15,988 nt of DNA from Dethiosulfatibacter sp. (lineage in GTDB: Bacteria; Bacillota_A; Clostridia; Tissierellales; Dethiosulfatibacteraceae), in assembly GCA_019084435.1 (NCBI GenBank), contig JAHRFV010000018.1, positions 1-15,988 on the forward strand. Direction: 5' to 3'. Below are positions 1 to 7,226 of the stretch, one piece after another. Within the stretch, counting starts at the first letter, position 1, and every line of letters begins with the position of its first letter. Below the pieces are notes generated by a model. That model saw only the letters and a program-made list of their open reading frames with translations, did no database searches and was not told the origin of the DNA. A program made the position numbers and the translations under genes.

Positions 1-1
1 C

Positions 2-88
2 TCTGCCATCTTTTGTGCTGCCAAGAATATGTGTAACACAATCTTTGCATTGCTCCATTCGGGCAAGGACTTCGACTACGCTCTATAA
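2..88 (+). pseudogene. C-terminal tail of a probable transposase (partial)
   Basis: An open frame enters from the left edge and ends at TAA 86-88, giving 28 residues with a run AKNMCNTIFALLHSGKDFDY. The style (short helix rich in Met, Cys, Ile and Leu, then an aromatic-rich end) resembles the C-terminus of IS110/IS116-family transposases as I remember them, but the fragment is too short to be certain. The gene body lies outside the window, so whether the element is intact cannot be judged. It converges on the minus-strand mutase gene and occupies the place where a B12-binding mutase subunit might have been expected. Confidence 0.4.
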
Positions 89-109
89 CAACGCCCATAT
101 ATTGATTAC

Positions 110-132
110 GGAGTCTCTGAATCATTGACTCC
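110..132. repeat. Small inverted repeat downstream of the transposase tail
   Basis: GGAGTC (110-115) and GACTCC (127-132) form a perfect 6-bp stem with an 11-nt loop, followed on the plus strand by a moderately T-rich stretch. It could be a weak terminator for the plus-strand transposase or part of the element's right end. The remainder of 89-235 shows no convincing gene on either strand. Confidence 0.35.
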
Positions 133-235
133 TTTGTTTCTTGTGCACATAATTCTATTCAAAGTATTCTTAACTATTTAATCATTTAGTTGACTTTTGT
201 ATAGCTGGCTCCTAATGACTCAATCTCAACTATTA

Positions 236-1915
236 TTAAAGCATTACGCTTTGTTCGTATTCGCCGAAAACTTCTCTCATGACATCGCATATCTCGCCTA
301 AAGTGGCGTATTCCCTGACAGCTTCCACAATATAAGGCATTACATTTTCAGTGCCTTCACATGCTTTTTTGAGAGCGGTCAGTTTCTCCGTAACTGCTTG
401 ATTATCTCTTTTTTCTTTTAATTCAACCAGTTTTTTCTTCTGCATCTCTCCAACCATAGGGTCTACCTTCAACAATCCTTGAGGCGCTTTTTCAGCAACT
501 TTGAATTTATTCATGCCTACAACTACCACATCACCTTTTTCAACATCCATTTGATACTTATAGGCTGCGTCTGTGATTTCCTTTTGGATGTAACCGGCAT
601 CTATTGCCCTTGGTGCTCCGCCCAACTCATCTATCTTGGTGATATACTCCATAGCTTTATCTTCAATCTCTTTAGTTTTGGCTTCCACATAGTAAGAGCC
701 TGCCAAAGGATCTACTGTATTGGTAACACCGCTTTCATGTGCTACAATCTGCTGTGTTCTAAGTGCGATTCTTACTGAGTCTTCAGTCGGTAAAGCCAAA
801 GCTTCATCTTTAGAGTTTGTATGAAGAGACTGTGTCCCCCCTAAAACAGCTGCCAGAGTCTGGATTGCAACTCGGACAATATTGTTATCTGGTTGCTGAG
901 CTGTCAATGTCGATCCGCCTGTCTGTGTATGGAACTTAAGCATCATAGACTGAGGTTTTTTAGCGTCAAATCTTTCTTTCATGATTTTCGCCCATAGTCT
1001 TCTGGCTGCTCTGTATTTTGCTACTTCTTCCAATAAATCGTTATGAGCATTAAAGAAAAACGACAATCTAGGTGCAAAAGAATCCACATCAAGTCCAGCT
1101 TTGATTGCTGCCTCAACATACGCTATACCATCGGCTAAAGTAAATCCGACTTCCTGAGCTGCTGTAGAGCCAGCTTCCCTGATATGGTATCCTGAAATAC
1201 TGATAGTATTCCATTGAGGAACATTCTTTGAACAGTATTCAAATATGTCTGTAATTAGTCTCATTGATTCTTCTGTAGGATAGATGTAAGTTCCGCGAGC
1301 AATGTACTCCTTTAAAATATCGTTTTGAATAGTTCCTCTCAACTTTTCAGGAGATACGCCTTGCTTATCGGCAACAGCAATATACATCGCCAACAGTACA
1401 GATGCAGGAGAATTTATTGTCATCGATGTGCTTACTTTCTCCAAATCTATGCCGTCAAAAAGAATCTCCATATCCGCTAAAGAATCTATGGCGACGCCCA
1501 CCTTGCCAACTTCACCCTCAGCCAGCGGATGATCTGAGTCATAACCAATCTGGGTAGGTAGGTCGAAGGCGACGGATAATCCTGTGGATCCCTGATCTAC
1601 CAAAAATTTATATCGCTTATTAGATTCCTCCGCTGTGGAGAATCCTGCATACATTCTCATGGTCCATAATCTACCTCTATACATGGTAGGTTGATAGCCA
1701 CGGGTATAAGGATATTGACCCGGTAAACCAATTTCATCCATATAGTCCAAGTCATCAATGTCTTCAGGTGTATACAATCTTTCAACTATATCGCCTGATC
1801 CAGTTTTAAATTCTTCTTTTCTCTCGGGTGATCTGGAAAGTGATTTGTTCAAATCTTTTTCTTCCCAGTTTTTTCTAGCCTCTTTTAATTGCTCAAATTT
1901 CTCTTTGTCAAACAT
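236..1915 (-). CDS. Methylmalonyl-CoA mutase, large (catalytic) subunit
   Basis: Catalyses the B12-dependent interconversion of (R)-methylmalonyl-CoA and succinyl-CoA in the cytoplasm, the key step of the succinate-propionate route. The 559-residue protein is the CoA-binding TIM-barrel part only; the C-terminal B12-binding domain seen in one-chain mutases is absent, so it needs a separate small subunit. The residues that set specificity fall at the classic Propionibacterium numbering: Tyr89 (in RMYAGF) and Arg207 (in YIARGTY), with Tyr243-His244 in SISGYH. Isobutyryl-CoA mutase has Phe and Gln at the first two places and 2-hydroxyisobutyryl-CoA mutase has Ile at the first, so methylmalonyl-CoA is the expected substrate. 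The ATG at 1913-1915 follows a GGAGG at good spacing. No small subunit, MeaB or epimerase gene lies within the 235 bases downstream, which is unusual for this type. Confidence 0.95.
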   Translation of the reverse strand: MFDKEKFEQLKEARKNWEEKDLNKSLSRSPERKEEFKTGSGDIVERLYTPEDIDDLDYMDEIGLPGQYPYTRGYQPTMYRGRLWTMRMYAGFSTAEESNKRYKFLVDQGSTGLSVAFDLPTQIGYDSDHPLAEGEVGKVGVAIDSLADMEILFDGIDLEKVSTSMTINSPASVLLAMYIAVADKQGVSPEKLRGTIQNDILKEYIARGTYIYPTEESMRLITDIFEYCSKNVPQWNTISISGYHIREAGSTAAQEVGFTLADGIAYVEAAIKAGLDVDSFAPRLSFFFNAHNDLLEEVAKYRAARRLWAKIMKERFDAKKPQSMMLKFHTQTGGSTLTAQQPDNNIVRVAIQTLAAVLGGTQSLHTNSKDEALALPTEDSVRIALRTQQIVAHESGVTNTVDPLAGSYYVEAKTKEIEDKAMEYITKIDELGGAPRAIDAGYIQKEITDAAYKYQMDVEKGDVVVVGMNKFKVAEKAPQGLLKVDPMVGEMQKKKLVELKEKRDNQAVTEKLTALKKACEGTENVMPYIVEAVREYATLGEICDVMREVFGEYEQSVML

Positions 1916-1974
1916 TAATTATACCTCCAAATGTACATTTATCATATTAAATCTATATTAAAAGCCTTCAAAAT

Positions 1975-2017
1975 GCAAGATTTAATGCAAAAATGATTTA
2001 TTTATTTTGAATCTTGC
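1975..2017 (-). other. Inverted repeat between CoA-transferase and mutase genes
   Basis: GCAAGATT (1975-1982) and AATCTTGC (2010-2017) form a perfect 8-bp stem with a 27-nt loop in the 109-bp gap. On the minus strand it is followed by only a short T-rich stretch, so it is at best a weak terminator for the CoA-transferase gene; it could equally be a leader structure of the mutase mRNA. I see no clear B12 riboswitch here; the gap is too short for one. Confidence 0.3.
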
Positions 2018-2024
2018 GAGTTGC

Positions 2025-3491
2025 TTAAAAATCCGAAAAAACTGTTGCAAAATCATGGGGCGTATGTAGAAATTTAGACGTATTCTTAGCCCTCTCTACA
2101 TATTCCCTGAGTTGATCCTTAAAATCCGGATGGACGCACATCTTAATAATAAGATCTGCTCTCTCAGATGGATTTAACCCTCGTAAATCAGCCAATCCTT
2201 GCTCAGTCACTACAACCTGAACATCATGCTCTGTATGGTCAACATGTTTGACAAATGGTACTATACTGGAGATCTTGCCATTTTTCGCAGTGGAAACCGT
2301 CGTAAATATTGATATATAACCATTTCGTGTAAAATCACCTGAGCCTCCAATTCCGTTCATCATTCTTGTACCGCCAATGTTGGTGGAGTTTACATTGCCA
2401 TAGATATCGAATTCTATTGCAGTATTCATTGCTATGACACCAAGCCTTCTTATAACCTCTGGGTTGTTGCTGATTTCTTGGGGTCTAAGGATGATTCTGT
2501 CTCTATACTTCCCGAAATTCTTATAAAAGTCTTCCAATCTCGAGGGTGAAATAGTCAGTGAAGTAGCTGAGGCAAAATCAACCTTTCCAGCGTCTATTAA
2601 ATCAAGAACCGAGTCCTGTAAAACCTCCGAGTATATTGTAATGTTCTTAAAATCACATTCACATAACCCACCAAGTATTGCATTTGCAACACTACCAACA
2701 CCAGATTGCAGTGGTAGAAGTTGTTCAGGAATTCTCCCCGCCATCTTTTCGTCATACAGAAATTTGATAATGTGATTGGAGATCTTTCTTGAATCATCGT
2801 CGATTGGCGCAACATCTCTTGTCTTATCAATGATATCTGTATAAACAACCGCTTTGATTTTTTCAGGGTTGCAAGGAATATAGGTGGTACCTATTCTATC
2901 ATCGGGTTTGAAAATCGGAATTGCTTTCCTGTTAGGTGGTTTTTCTAAACCGTAAATATCATGAATTCCCTCCAACTCTACTGGTTGGGATGTGTTGATT
3001 TCAACAATCACCGTCTCTGCCATTTCGACCAGTACATTGGAATTACCAATAGAGGTTGAAGGAATGATCCCCCCTTCCTCTGTAATACCGACAGCTTCAA
3101 TGACGGCCACGTCAATTTTTCCAAAAAAACCGTATTTAATCCACTGTGGCACATGACTTAAATGCATATCTGTATACTTTACAGTTCCGTTATTGATAGC
3201 GTCCCTCATCGATGCATCTGTTTGATAGGGGTACCTTCTTGCTATCACTCCTGACCTGGTCAATGCGCCATCAAGTTCGTCTCCGACAGATGCTCCTGTA
3301 ATCAAGGTTATCTTGATTTCTTCTCCATCTTCAGCTCTTTGGGCCAAGGCTAATGGGACTGCTTTCGGGTAACCTGCCGGTGTAAACCCACTGGCACCTA
3401 CTGTCATTCCACTTTTTATTAGTTCCGATGCTTCTTTAGCTGTCATGATTTTGTTGTTCAAAGCCTTGCATCTGATTCTTCCATCCAACAT
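2025..3491 (-). CDS. Acetyl-CoA hydrolase/transferase family CoA-transferase (succinyl- or propionyl-CoA type)
   Basis: A 488-residue class I CoA-transferase of the acetyl-CoA hydrolase/transferase family (Cat1, AarC and ScpC relatives), moving CoA between short acids such as acetate, succinate and propionate through a glutamyl-CoA thioester. The catalytic glutamate is most likely Glu289 in IYSEVLQDS, preceded by the glycine-rich LQSGVGSVANA (261-271); a second glycine loop, NGIGGSGDF, lies in the C-terminal half and contributes to the oxyanion and CoA site. The length is normal for the family. The ATG at 3489-3491 has a GGAGG about 7 bases upstream. Beside methylmalonyl-CoA mutase it fits a succinyl-CoA:propionate or propionyl-CoA:succinate exchange that closes a propionate cycle. 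Acetate as the partner cannot be excluded, since members of this family are hard to separate by sequence. Confidence 0.88.
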   Translation of the reverse strand: MLDGRIRCKALNNKIMTAKEASELIKSGMTVGASGFTPAGYPKAVPLALAQRAEDGEEIKITLITGASVGDELDGALTRSGVIARRYPYQTDASMRDAINNGTVKYTDMHLSHVPQWIKYGFFGKIDVAVIEAVGITEEGGIIPSTSIGNSNVLVEMAETVIVEINTSQPVELEGIHDIYGLEKPPNRKAIPIFKPDDRIGTTYIPCNPEKIKAVVYTDIIDKTRDVAPIDDDSRKISNHIIKFLYDEKMAGRIPEQLLPLQSGVGSVANAILGGLCECDFKNITIYSEVLQDSVLDLIDAGKVDFASATSLTISPSRLEDFYKNFGKYRDRIILRPQEISNNPEVIRRLGVIAMNTAIEFDIYGNVNSTNIGGTRMMNGIGGSGDFTRNGYISIFTTVSTAKNGKISSIVPFVKHVDHTEHDVQVVVTEQGLADLRGLNPSERADLIIKMCVHPDFKDQLREYVERAKNTSKFLHTPHDFATVFSDF

Positions 3492-3523
3492 GGATTTATA
3501 CCTCCAAAATGTTTAATTACTAA

Positions 3524-3573
3524 ATAAAAAATGCACGAAAAACGACTTCGATTGATGTCGCTTACCGTGCATT
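3524..3573 (-). terminator. Rho-independent terminator of the glutaredoxin-thioesterase unit
   Basis: On the minus strand AATGCACG (3573-3566) pairs with CGTGCATT (3537-3530); inside it a second stem CGAC/GTCG extends the structure. The hairpin is followed at once by TTTTTT and more AT. It lies 26 bases past the thioesterase stop. It ends only about 40 bases before the start of the CoA-transferase, so it could also limit read-through into that gene. Confidence 0.7.
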
Positions 3574-3598
3574 ATTCGCTTCAAAACCTTATCAGTCA

Positions 3599-3973
3599 TT
3601 ATTTAATAAATTTTGAAACATCAATGATGAATCTCTCGTGAGTTCCCTCTCCGATTGTTTTTTCATCAGTGTATGTTTTGACACTAAAAGTCAGTTTTTT
3701 TCTATCAATGGCTATCAATTCACACTCGGTGAAGTAAGTGCCATCGATAGCAACAGCCGCACGATGCGAAACGTTGACATGTGTGCCCACTGTGCTATAA
3801 CCTTCAGGCAAATATGGCTGAACACAAGCTGCACAAGTACCCTCCATCACACCAATCATAACTGGTGTAGCTAAAACCTCTACTAATCCACTACCAAAAG
3901 AAGCAGCCGTATCCTTATATGCGACAACCCTCTCAACACTATGCTGAAGTCCTGTTTTTAAATCAAAATCCAT
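3599..3973 (-). CDS. FlK-type hotdog-fold acyl-CoA thioesterase
   Basis: A 124-residue single-domain hotdog protein of the family that includes fluoroacetyl-CoA thioesterase FlK. FlK's catalytic set is Thr42, Glu50 and His76; here Thr36 (LATP), Glu44 (VMEGTC) and His70 (VSHRA) occur with exactly the same spacing (8 and 26 residues), which supports real thioesterase activity in the cytoplasm. The physiological thioester is unknown; fluoroacetyl-CoA itself is unlikely without other fluorometabolite genes, and a short acyl-CoA linked to the neighbouring mutase/CoA-transferase chemistry is an inference. The ATG lies 2 bases past the glutaredoxin stop, and its AAGGAG ribosome site overlaps the last codons of that gene, so the two are probably translationally coupled. 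Confidence 0.8.
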   Translation of the reverse strand: MDFDLKTGLQHSVERVVAYKDTAASFGSGLVEVLATPVMIGVMEGTCAACVQPYLPEGYSTVGTHVNVSHRAAVAIDGTYFTECELIAIDRKKLTFSVKTYTDEKTIGEGTHERFIIDVSKFIK

Positions 3974-3975
3974 AT

Positions 3976-4206
3976 TTACTCCTTAACCAATTCATCTAAT
4001 TTTGCTTTATTAAATCCTTCTATGACCTTATCATCTACTAAAATTATGGGAACGCCCATATAACCCATGCCCATCAATTCTTTTCTGGCTTCCATATCAG
4101 TTGATACGTTTTTTTCAGTAAATTCAATACCCTTTGATTTCAAGTAGTCTTTCGCTGAAATACAATGAGGGCAGGTATTACTTGAATATACGACTATTTT
4201 TGACAT
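3976..4206 (-). CDS. Glutaredoxin-like (NrdH/Grx) redox protein
   Basis: A 76-residue thioredoxin-fold protein with the active-site motif Cys12-Pro-His-Cys15 (SNTCPHC) and the cis-proline Val52-Pro53 (GVPIILVDD) that contacts the mixed disulfide. The size matches compact clostridial glutaredoxin/NrdH proteins, which reduce disulfides or glutathione-like adducts in the cytosol. The start follows a strong AAGGAGGTG ribosome site. It is the first gene of a two-gene unit with the thioesterase. Pairing of a dithiol protein with a thioesterase may mean it protects a thiol or CoA-disulfide, but this is inference. Its exact electron donor cannot be told from the sequence. Confidence 0.88.
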   Translation of the reverse strand: MSKIVVYSSNTCPHCISAKDYLKSKGIEFTEKNVSTDMEARKELMGMGYMGVPIILVDDKVIEGFNKAKLDELVKE

Positions 4207-4227
4207 GACGCACCTCCTTTTGTGTTT

Positions 4228-4256
4228 ATTTTACCATAATAGAATTGGTTTTTCCA
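4228..4256 (-). promoter_or_regulatory. Candidate sigma-A promoter of the glutaredoxin-thioesterase unit
   Basis: On the minus strand TGGAAA (-35, 4 of 6 matches) and TAAAAT (-10, 5 of 6) are separated by 17 bases; transcription would start near 4221, just ahead of the ribosome binding site. This is the best match in the short leader. Confidence 0.5.
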
Positions 4257-4265
4257 TAGCTATGG
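4254..4265. promoter_or_regulatory. Perfect 12-bp palindrome overlapping the -35 box (candidate operator)
   Basis: CCATAGCTATGG is a perfect palindrome that shares three bases with the proposed -35 element of the glutaredoxin promoter. Position and symmetry suit a dimeric repressor or activator; the regulator is not in the window. Confidence 0.4.
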
Positions 4266-4294
4266 TCTTTTGTCTTAGCATAAAGTTATTTTAG

Positions 4295-4372
4295 GAAAAA
4301 ATATAAAAAGAAGGCCTCTTTCATGATAAGATTAGTTTGTTAACAAATCCTATCATGAAGGCCATGATAGGA
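4295..4372 (-). terminator. Nested alternative hairpins with T-run (terminator or attenuator)
   Basis: Read on the minus strand there are three related segments. Segment 1 is TCCTATCATG (4372-4363), segment 2 is CATGATAGGA (4357-4348) and segment 3 is the arm around TCTTATCATGAA (4331-4320). Segments 1 and 2 form a perfect 10-bp stem with a 5-nt loop. Segment 2, extended to both sides, pairs instead with segment 3 over 14 positions with one G-U pair, and flanking GGCC sequences (4363-4360, 4316-4313) can lengthen the stem. The second hairpin is followed by a T-rich tract at 4312-4295. The two structures exclude each other. It lies 290 bases past the flavoprotein stop and 90 bases before the glutaredoxin start. 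It may terminate the big operon or act as an attenuator for transcripts that reach the glutaredoxin gene. Confidence 0.6.
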
Positions 4373-4661
4373 ATCAGATAAGGGATTTTGGTGCAGAGAA
4401 TCATTGATGATGAGAAGATAACATGATGGTCTTTTTAGCATTACATCTTTGTCATGACTTTTTTTGCAAAGAATTATGATCACTGAGGATGATTGAAAAA
4501 ACTAGCACACTATCAAAGCAAAATATGTTAAATGAGAATTAGTAACCGCCTCTAATTTGGAAGGATCATTTATATAGCAACAATGTTATTAATAAATACA
4601 TCCCTTTCAACATATTTTGATATGATTTAAAAGCTTATCTTACTCTGCTTACACCAAAATT
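4373..4661. other. Non-coding stretch, possibly decayed sequence
   Basis: No open frame of useful length with a ribosome site is visible on either strand, and reading frames are broken by frequent stops. On the plus strand short broken pieces look faintly protein-like, which might mean a decayed gene or insertion sequence, but no family can be named. With 4207-4372 it forms the junction between the higher-GC left block and the low-GC operon. Confidence 0.4.
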
Positions 4662-6311
4662 TCACAATGATTCCTTTTTTATAAAAGATATCTCAATCTC
4701 TTCTGCTTTTAGTTTATAGACAAAGTTTCCTCTAAATTCGTCATTTTTACTCGGAAAATCTTTTCTATAATGAGAACCTCTGCTTTCTTTTCTAAGGAGA
4801 GCTCCATTCAAAATCATTTCAGATATTCTTAACAAATTTTTTAACTCGTATAGTTTATAATAATCATGAGTATCGTTTATGTCAACTTTAGACAACTTCC
4901 TCTTTATTTTATCTATTTTTTCTATGCCTTCTATAAGACTTTTTTTGTTTCTAATCACTGATGCATGTTCCCACATAGTATTACGCAAATAATTTTTTAA
5001 CTCAGAAATAGAATACTCTCCTTTATTGAATCTTATTCTTTTCTCATATTCAGTGCTGTTTTTTTCAATGAAATCAAAATCGTCTGATTCGACTTTCATA
5101 TTTTTTATTAAATAAACTGCGGTTTTTCCAGCTTCTATTCCAAATATAACAGTCTCAGTTAAAGCATTGCCAGAAAGACGGTTTGCACCGTGAACTCCAC
5201 ATGCTGCTTCACCACAAGCAAGTAACCCTTCTATACCAGTTTCACATTTTTTATTAATTTTAATCCCGCCTAAATAAAAATGGGAAGCTGGTGCTACAGG
5301 AAGTAAGTCTTTCATCAAACTCAATTCCCTATTGTTCAATAAAAGCTCAAATTCTTTATATTTTTTTTCTATTATGTCTTCTGGAATATTTGTACTATCT
5401 ACATAGATGTAATTAGGATTTCCCCTACCTTCTTTGATTTCATTATATATAGCATGAGCCATACTATCTCTCGTAGCAATGTTTCCCTTATTACTATAAT
5501 CGTACATAAATTCTCTGTTATGTATATTTTTTAGAACAGCTCCTTCTCCAAAAAGAGGATTTGATACTGTGACTTTTAAGGGTTTAAACATCATAGTAGG
5601 ATAAAACTGAACATATTCCATATCTACAAGTTCACATCCCGATTCTAAAGCCAAGGTATAAGAATCTCCTGTTATGTCTCTCGTATTGTTTGTATTCGAA
5701 TAAACATTACCTCCTCCTCCTGCAGCTATTATCACAACCTTTGAAACAAATACTATTAGTTCCTCTTTTTCTTTATCTAGACAGATAACTCCTAATACTC
5801 TATTAGCTTTTTTTATAATTTTTAACGCTACCGTGTTATTGAATATGCTTATTTTATTACTCTTTACGTTTTCTAAAATAGGGTTTAGGATTGATAATCC
5901 TCTATTATGATACGCAACTTCTGAAATATCTACAGGAAATGACCTTGAAACACTATGTCCTGGTGGTTGTTTAGTTACATATTGTGTATCTTTTTTCTTG
6001 AATTTTACACCGTATGAAGTTAATACATCAACTACCTTTTTTGACTCCTTGCAGAAAAAATCAGTCATCTCATCATTGTTGATTCCTTTTGCTGAATCGT
6101 TAACATCTTTTTTGAAAATAATCTCACTATCATAATTGATTTCATTAACAGAAGCCATTGCAGCACCTGAAACAATTGTATTTCCACTTTTGCCCGCTAT
6201 GCTTTTAGATACTATGGCTACTTCTAGATTATCTTTCTTCGATTCTAACGAAGCCATTAATCCTGATAAACCTCCCCCTATTATGACTACATCCATTATA
6301 ATTTTTTTCAC
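4662..6311 (-). CDS. SdhA/FrdA/NadB-family FAD flavoprotein, stand-alone
   Basis: A 549-residue flavoprotein of the succinate dehydrogenase/fumarate reductase/L-aspartate oxidase family, which reduces or forms a double bond next to a carboxylate. Seen: the N-terminal dinucleotide motif IGGGLSGL (11-18), an arginine at 281 (ATRDS) and His344 (SHFYLGG) of the active site, the FAD/substrate motif HGANRLSGNALTE (374-386, Arg378), and the C-terminal ESRGSHYRKDFP (509-520). The usual substrate-binding histidine of QFHPT is Tyr237 (QFYPT), and Asn44 stands where FrdA/SdhA carry the FAD-linking histidine, so FAD is probably not covalent. There is no twin-arginine or other export signal, no FMN or heme domain, and no iron-sulfur or membrane partner beside it. 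The GTG start (6309-6311) overlaps the previous stop as GTGA and has GAGG 7 bases upstream. It is the last gene of the operon; substrate and electron partner are unknown. Confidence 0.85.
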   Translation of the reverse strand: MKKIIMDVVIIGGGLSGLMASLESKKDNLEVAIVSKSIAGKSGNTIVSGAAMASVNEINYDSEIIFKKDVNDSAKGINNDEMTDFFCKESKKVVDVLTSYGVKFKKKDTQYVTKQPPGHSVSRSFPVDISEVAYHNRGLSILNPILENVKSNKISIFNNTVALKIIKKANRVLGVICLDKEKEELIVFVSKVVIIAAGGGGNVYSNTNNTRDITGDSYTLALESGCELVDMEYVQFYPTMMFKPLKVTVSNPLFGEGAVLKNIHNREFMYDYSNKGNIATRDSMAHAIYNEIKEGRGNPNYIYVDSTNIPEDIIEKKYKEFELLLNNRELSLMKDLLPVAPASHFYLGGIKINKKCETGIEGLLACGEAACGVHGANRLSGNALTETVIFGIEAGKTAVYLIKNMKVESDDFDFIEKNSTEYEKRIRFNKGEYSISELKNYLRNTMWEHASVIRNKKSLIEGIEKIDKIKRKLSKVDINDTHDYYKLYELKNLLRISEMILNGALLRKESRGSHYRKDFPSKNDEFRGNFVYKLKAEEIEISFIKKESL

Positions 6312-7222
6312 TTTAAAGCCTCGTTATTTTTATATTTGTCTAATAAAATTTCTTTTGGTAAGTACTCTCTTTCCATCTTGTTAAAGTCTTCTACATCTAT
6401 GAGACTTAAAAACTCTCCAAATGTTGTTATAAGTTCTGGATTGTGTTTTGCTGTTCCTTTTTCTTTTAATACTTCTAAAATGTTATAAATCCCTCTGTAA
6501 GCGCCAAAAAGTGCTGTGACCGGGAAAGAAACTCTAGCTGCACCCCACTTCTGTAATTTTTCTACCGTTAACATTGGAGATTTACCACCCTCAGTCATAT
6601 TAATACTTACTGGTGCATTTATTGCTTTTATAACTCTTTCAATATCTTCCTCTCTTTCAGGTGCTTCAACGAATATTAAATCTGCTCCTGCTTTAGCATA
6701 AGCATTGCCTCGCTTTATAGCTTCTTCAATTCCAGAGACTGCTATTGCATCTGTCCTCGCATTTATGACAAAATCTTTGTCTGTTTTTGCACTTACAGCA
6801 GCTTTAATTTTTAATACTGCTTCATCTAGAGATATTATTTGTTTACCATCCATGTGTCCACATCTTTTGGGGAAAACTTGATCTTCAAGATTTATACCTG
6901 CTGCACCGGCTTTTTCAAATTCTTTTACGGTTCTTATCAGATTTATTGCATTCCCAAAACCTGTATCTCCATCAGCCATAATAGGTATTCCAACGGAATC
7001 ACAAATGTTCTTAGTTTGATTGACCATTTCAGTCAGAGTAACCAAGCCAATATCCGGGCTTCCTAGTAAACTTGCTGCAACTCCATATCCCGTTACCTGC
7101 AAAGCATTAAATCCTATCTTTTCTGCTATCTTTGCACTCAAACAGTCAAAAACTCCAGGCATTACAAGTATTTCAGGAGAGTTTATTAAATTCTTTAGTT
7201 TTGTTGTTTTTCTTATTTCCAT
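6308..7222 (-). CDS. Isocitrate lyase/PEP mutase family C-C lyase (dimethylmalate or methylisocitrate lyase-like)
   Basis: A TIM-barrel lyase of about 304 residues. Counting from the ATG at 7220-7222: metal-binding ADGDTGFG has Asp84 and Asp86, Glu113 lies in LEDQ, and the catalytic Cys121 sits in KRCGH, closely matching E. coli PrpB (Asp85, Asp87, Glu115, Cys123). The family cleaves 2-hydroxy di- or tricarboxylates by retro-aldol chemistry. The MPGVFDCLSA start and TGYGVAASLLGSPDIGL region resemble 2,3-dimethylmalate lyase and related enzymes more than true isocitrate lyase, which is much longer. PEP mutase is unlikely because KRCGH is a lyase signature. A GTG at 7232-7234 could also start the frame, overlapping the permease stop by 8 bases; I prefer the ATG because AGAAGGTG lies about 9 bases ahead. 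Products would include pyruvate, glyoxylate or similar, depending on the unknown substrate. Confidence 0.85.
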   Translation of the reverse strand: MEIRKTTKLKNLINSPEILVMPGVFDCLSAKIAEKIGFNALQVTGYGVAASLLGSPDIGLVTLTEMVNQTKNICDSVGIPIMADGDTGFGNAINLIRTVKEFEKAGAAGINLEDQVFPKRCGHMDGKQIISLDEAVLKIKAAVSAKTDKDFVINARTDAIAVSGIEEAIKRGNAYAKAGADLIFVEAPEREEDIERVIKAINAPVSINMTEGGKSPMLTVEKLQKWGAARVSFPVTALFGAYRGIYNILEVLKEKGTAKHNPELITTFGEFLSLIDVEDFNKMEREYLPKEILLDKYKNNEALK

Positions 7223-7226
7223 ATTT

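Noticed and set aside
1..160. Minus-strand pieces after the mutase gene that look coding in two frames (for example VVEVLARMEQCKDCV)
   Set aside because: They need a frameshift, have no ribosome site and do not match a mutase B12 subunit; the plus-strand transposase tail explains the region better.
1916..2024. Cobalamin riboswitch upstream of the mutase gene
   Set aside because: The gap is only 109 bases and the B12-box pattern is not seen.
4662..6311. L-aspartate oxidase (NadB)
   Set aside because: No nadA or nadC nearby, and the substrate motif QFHPT is altered; the operon context points to acid catabolism.
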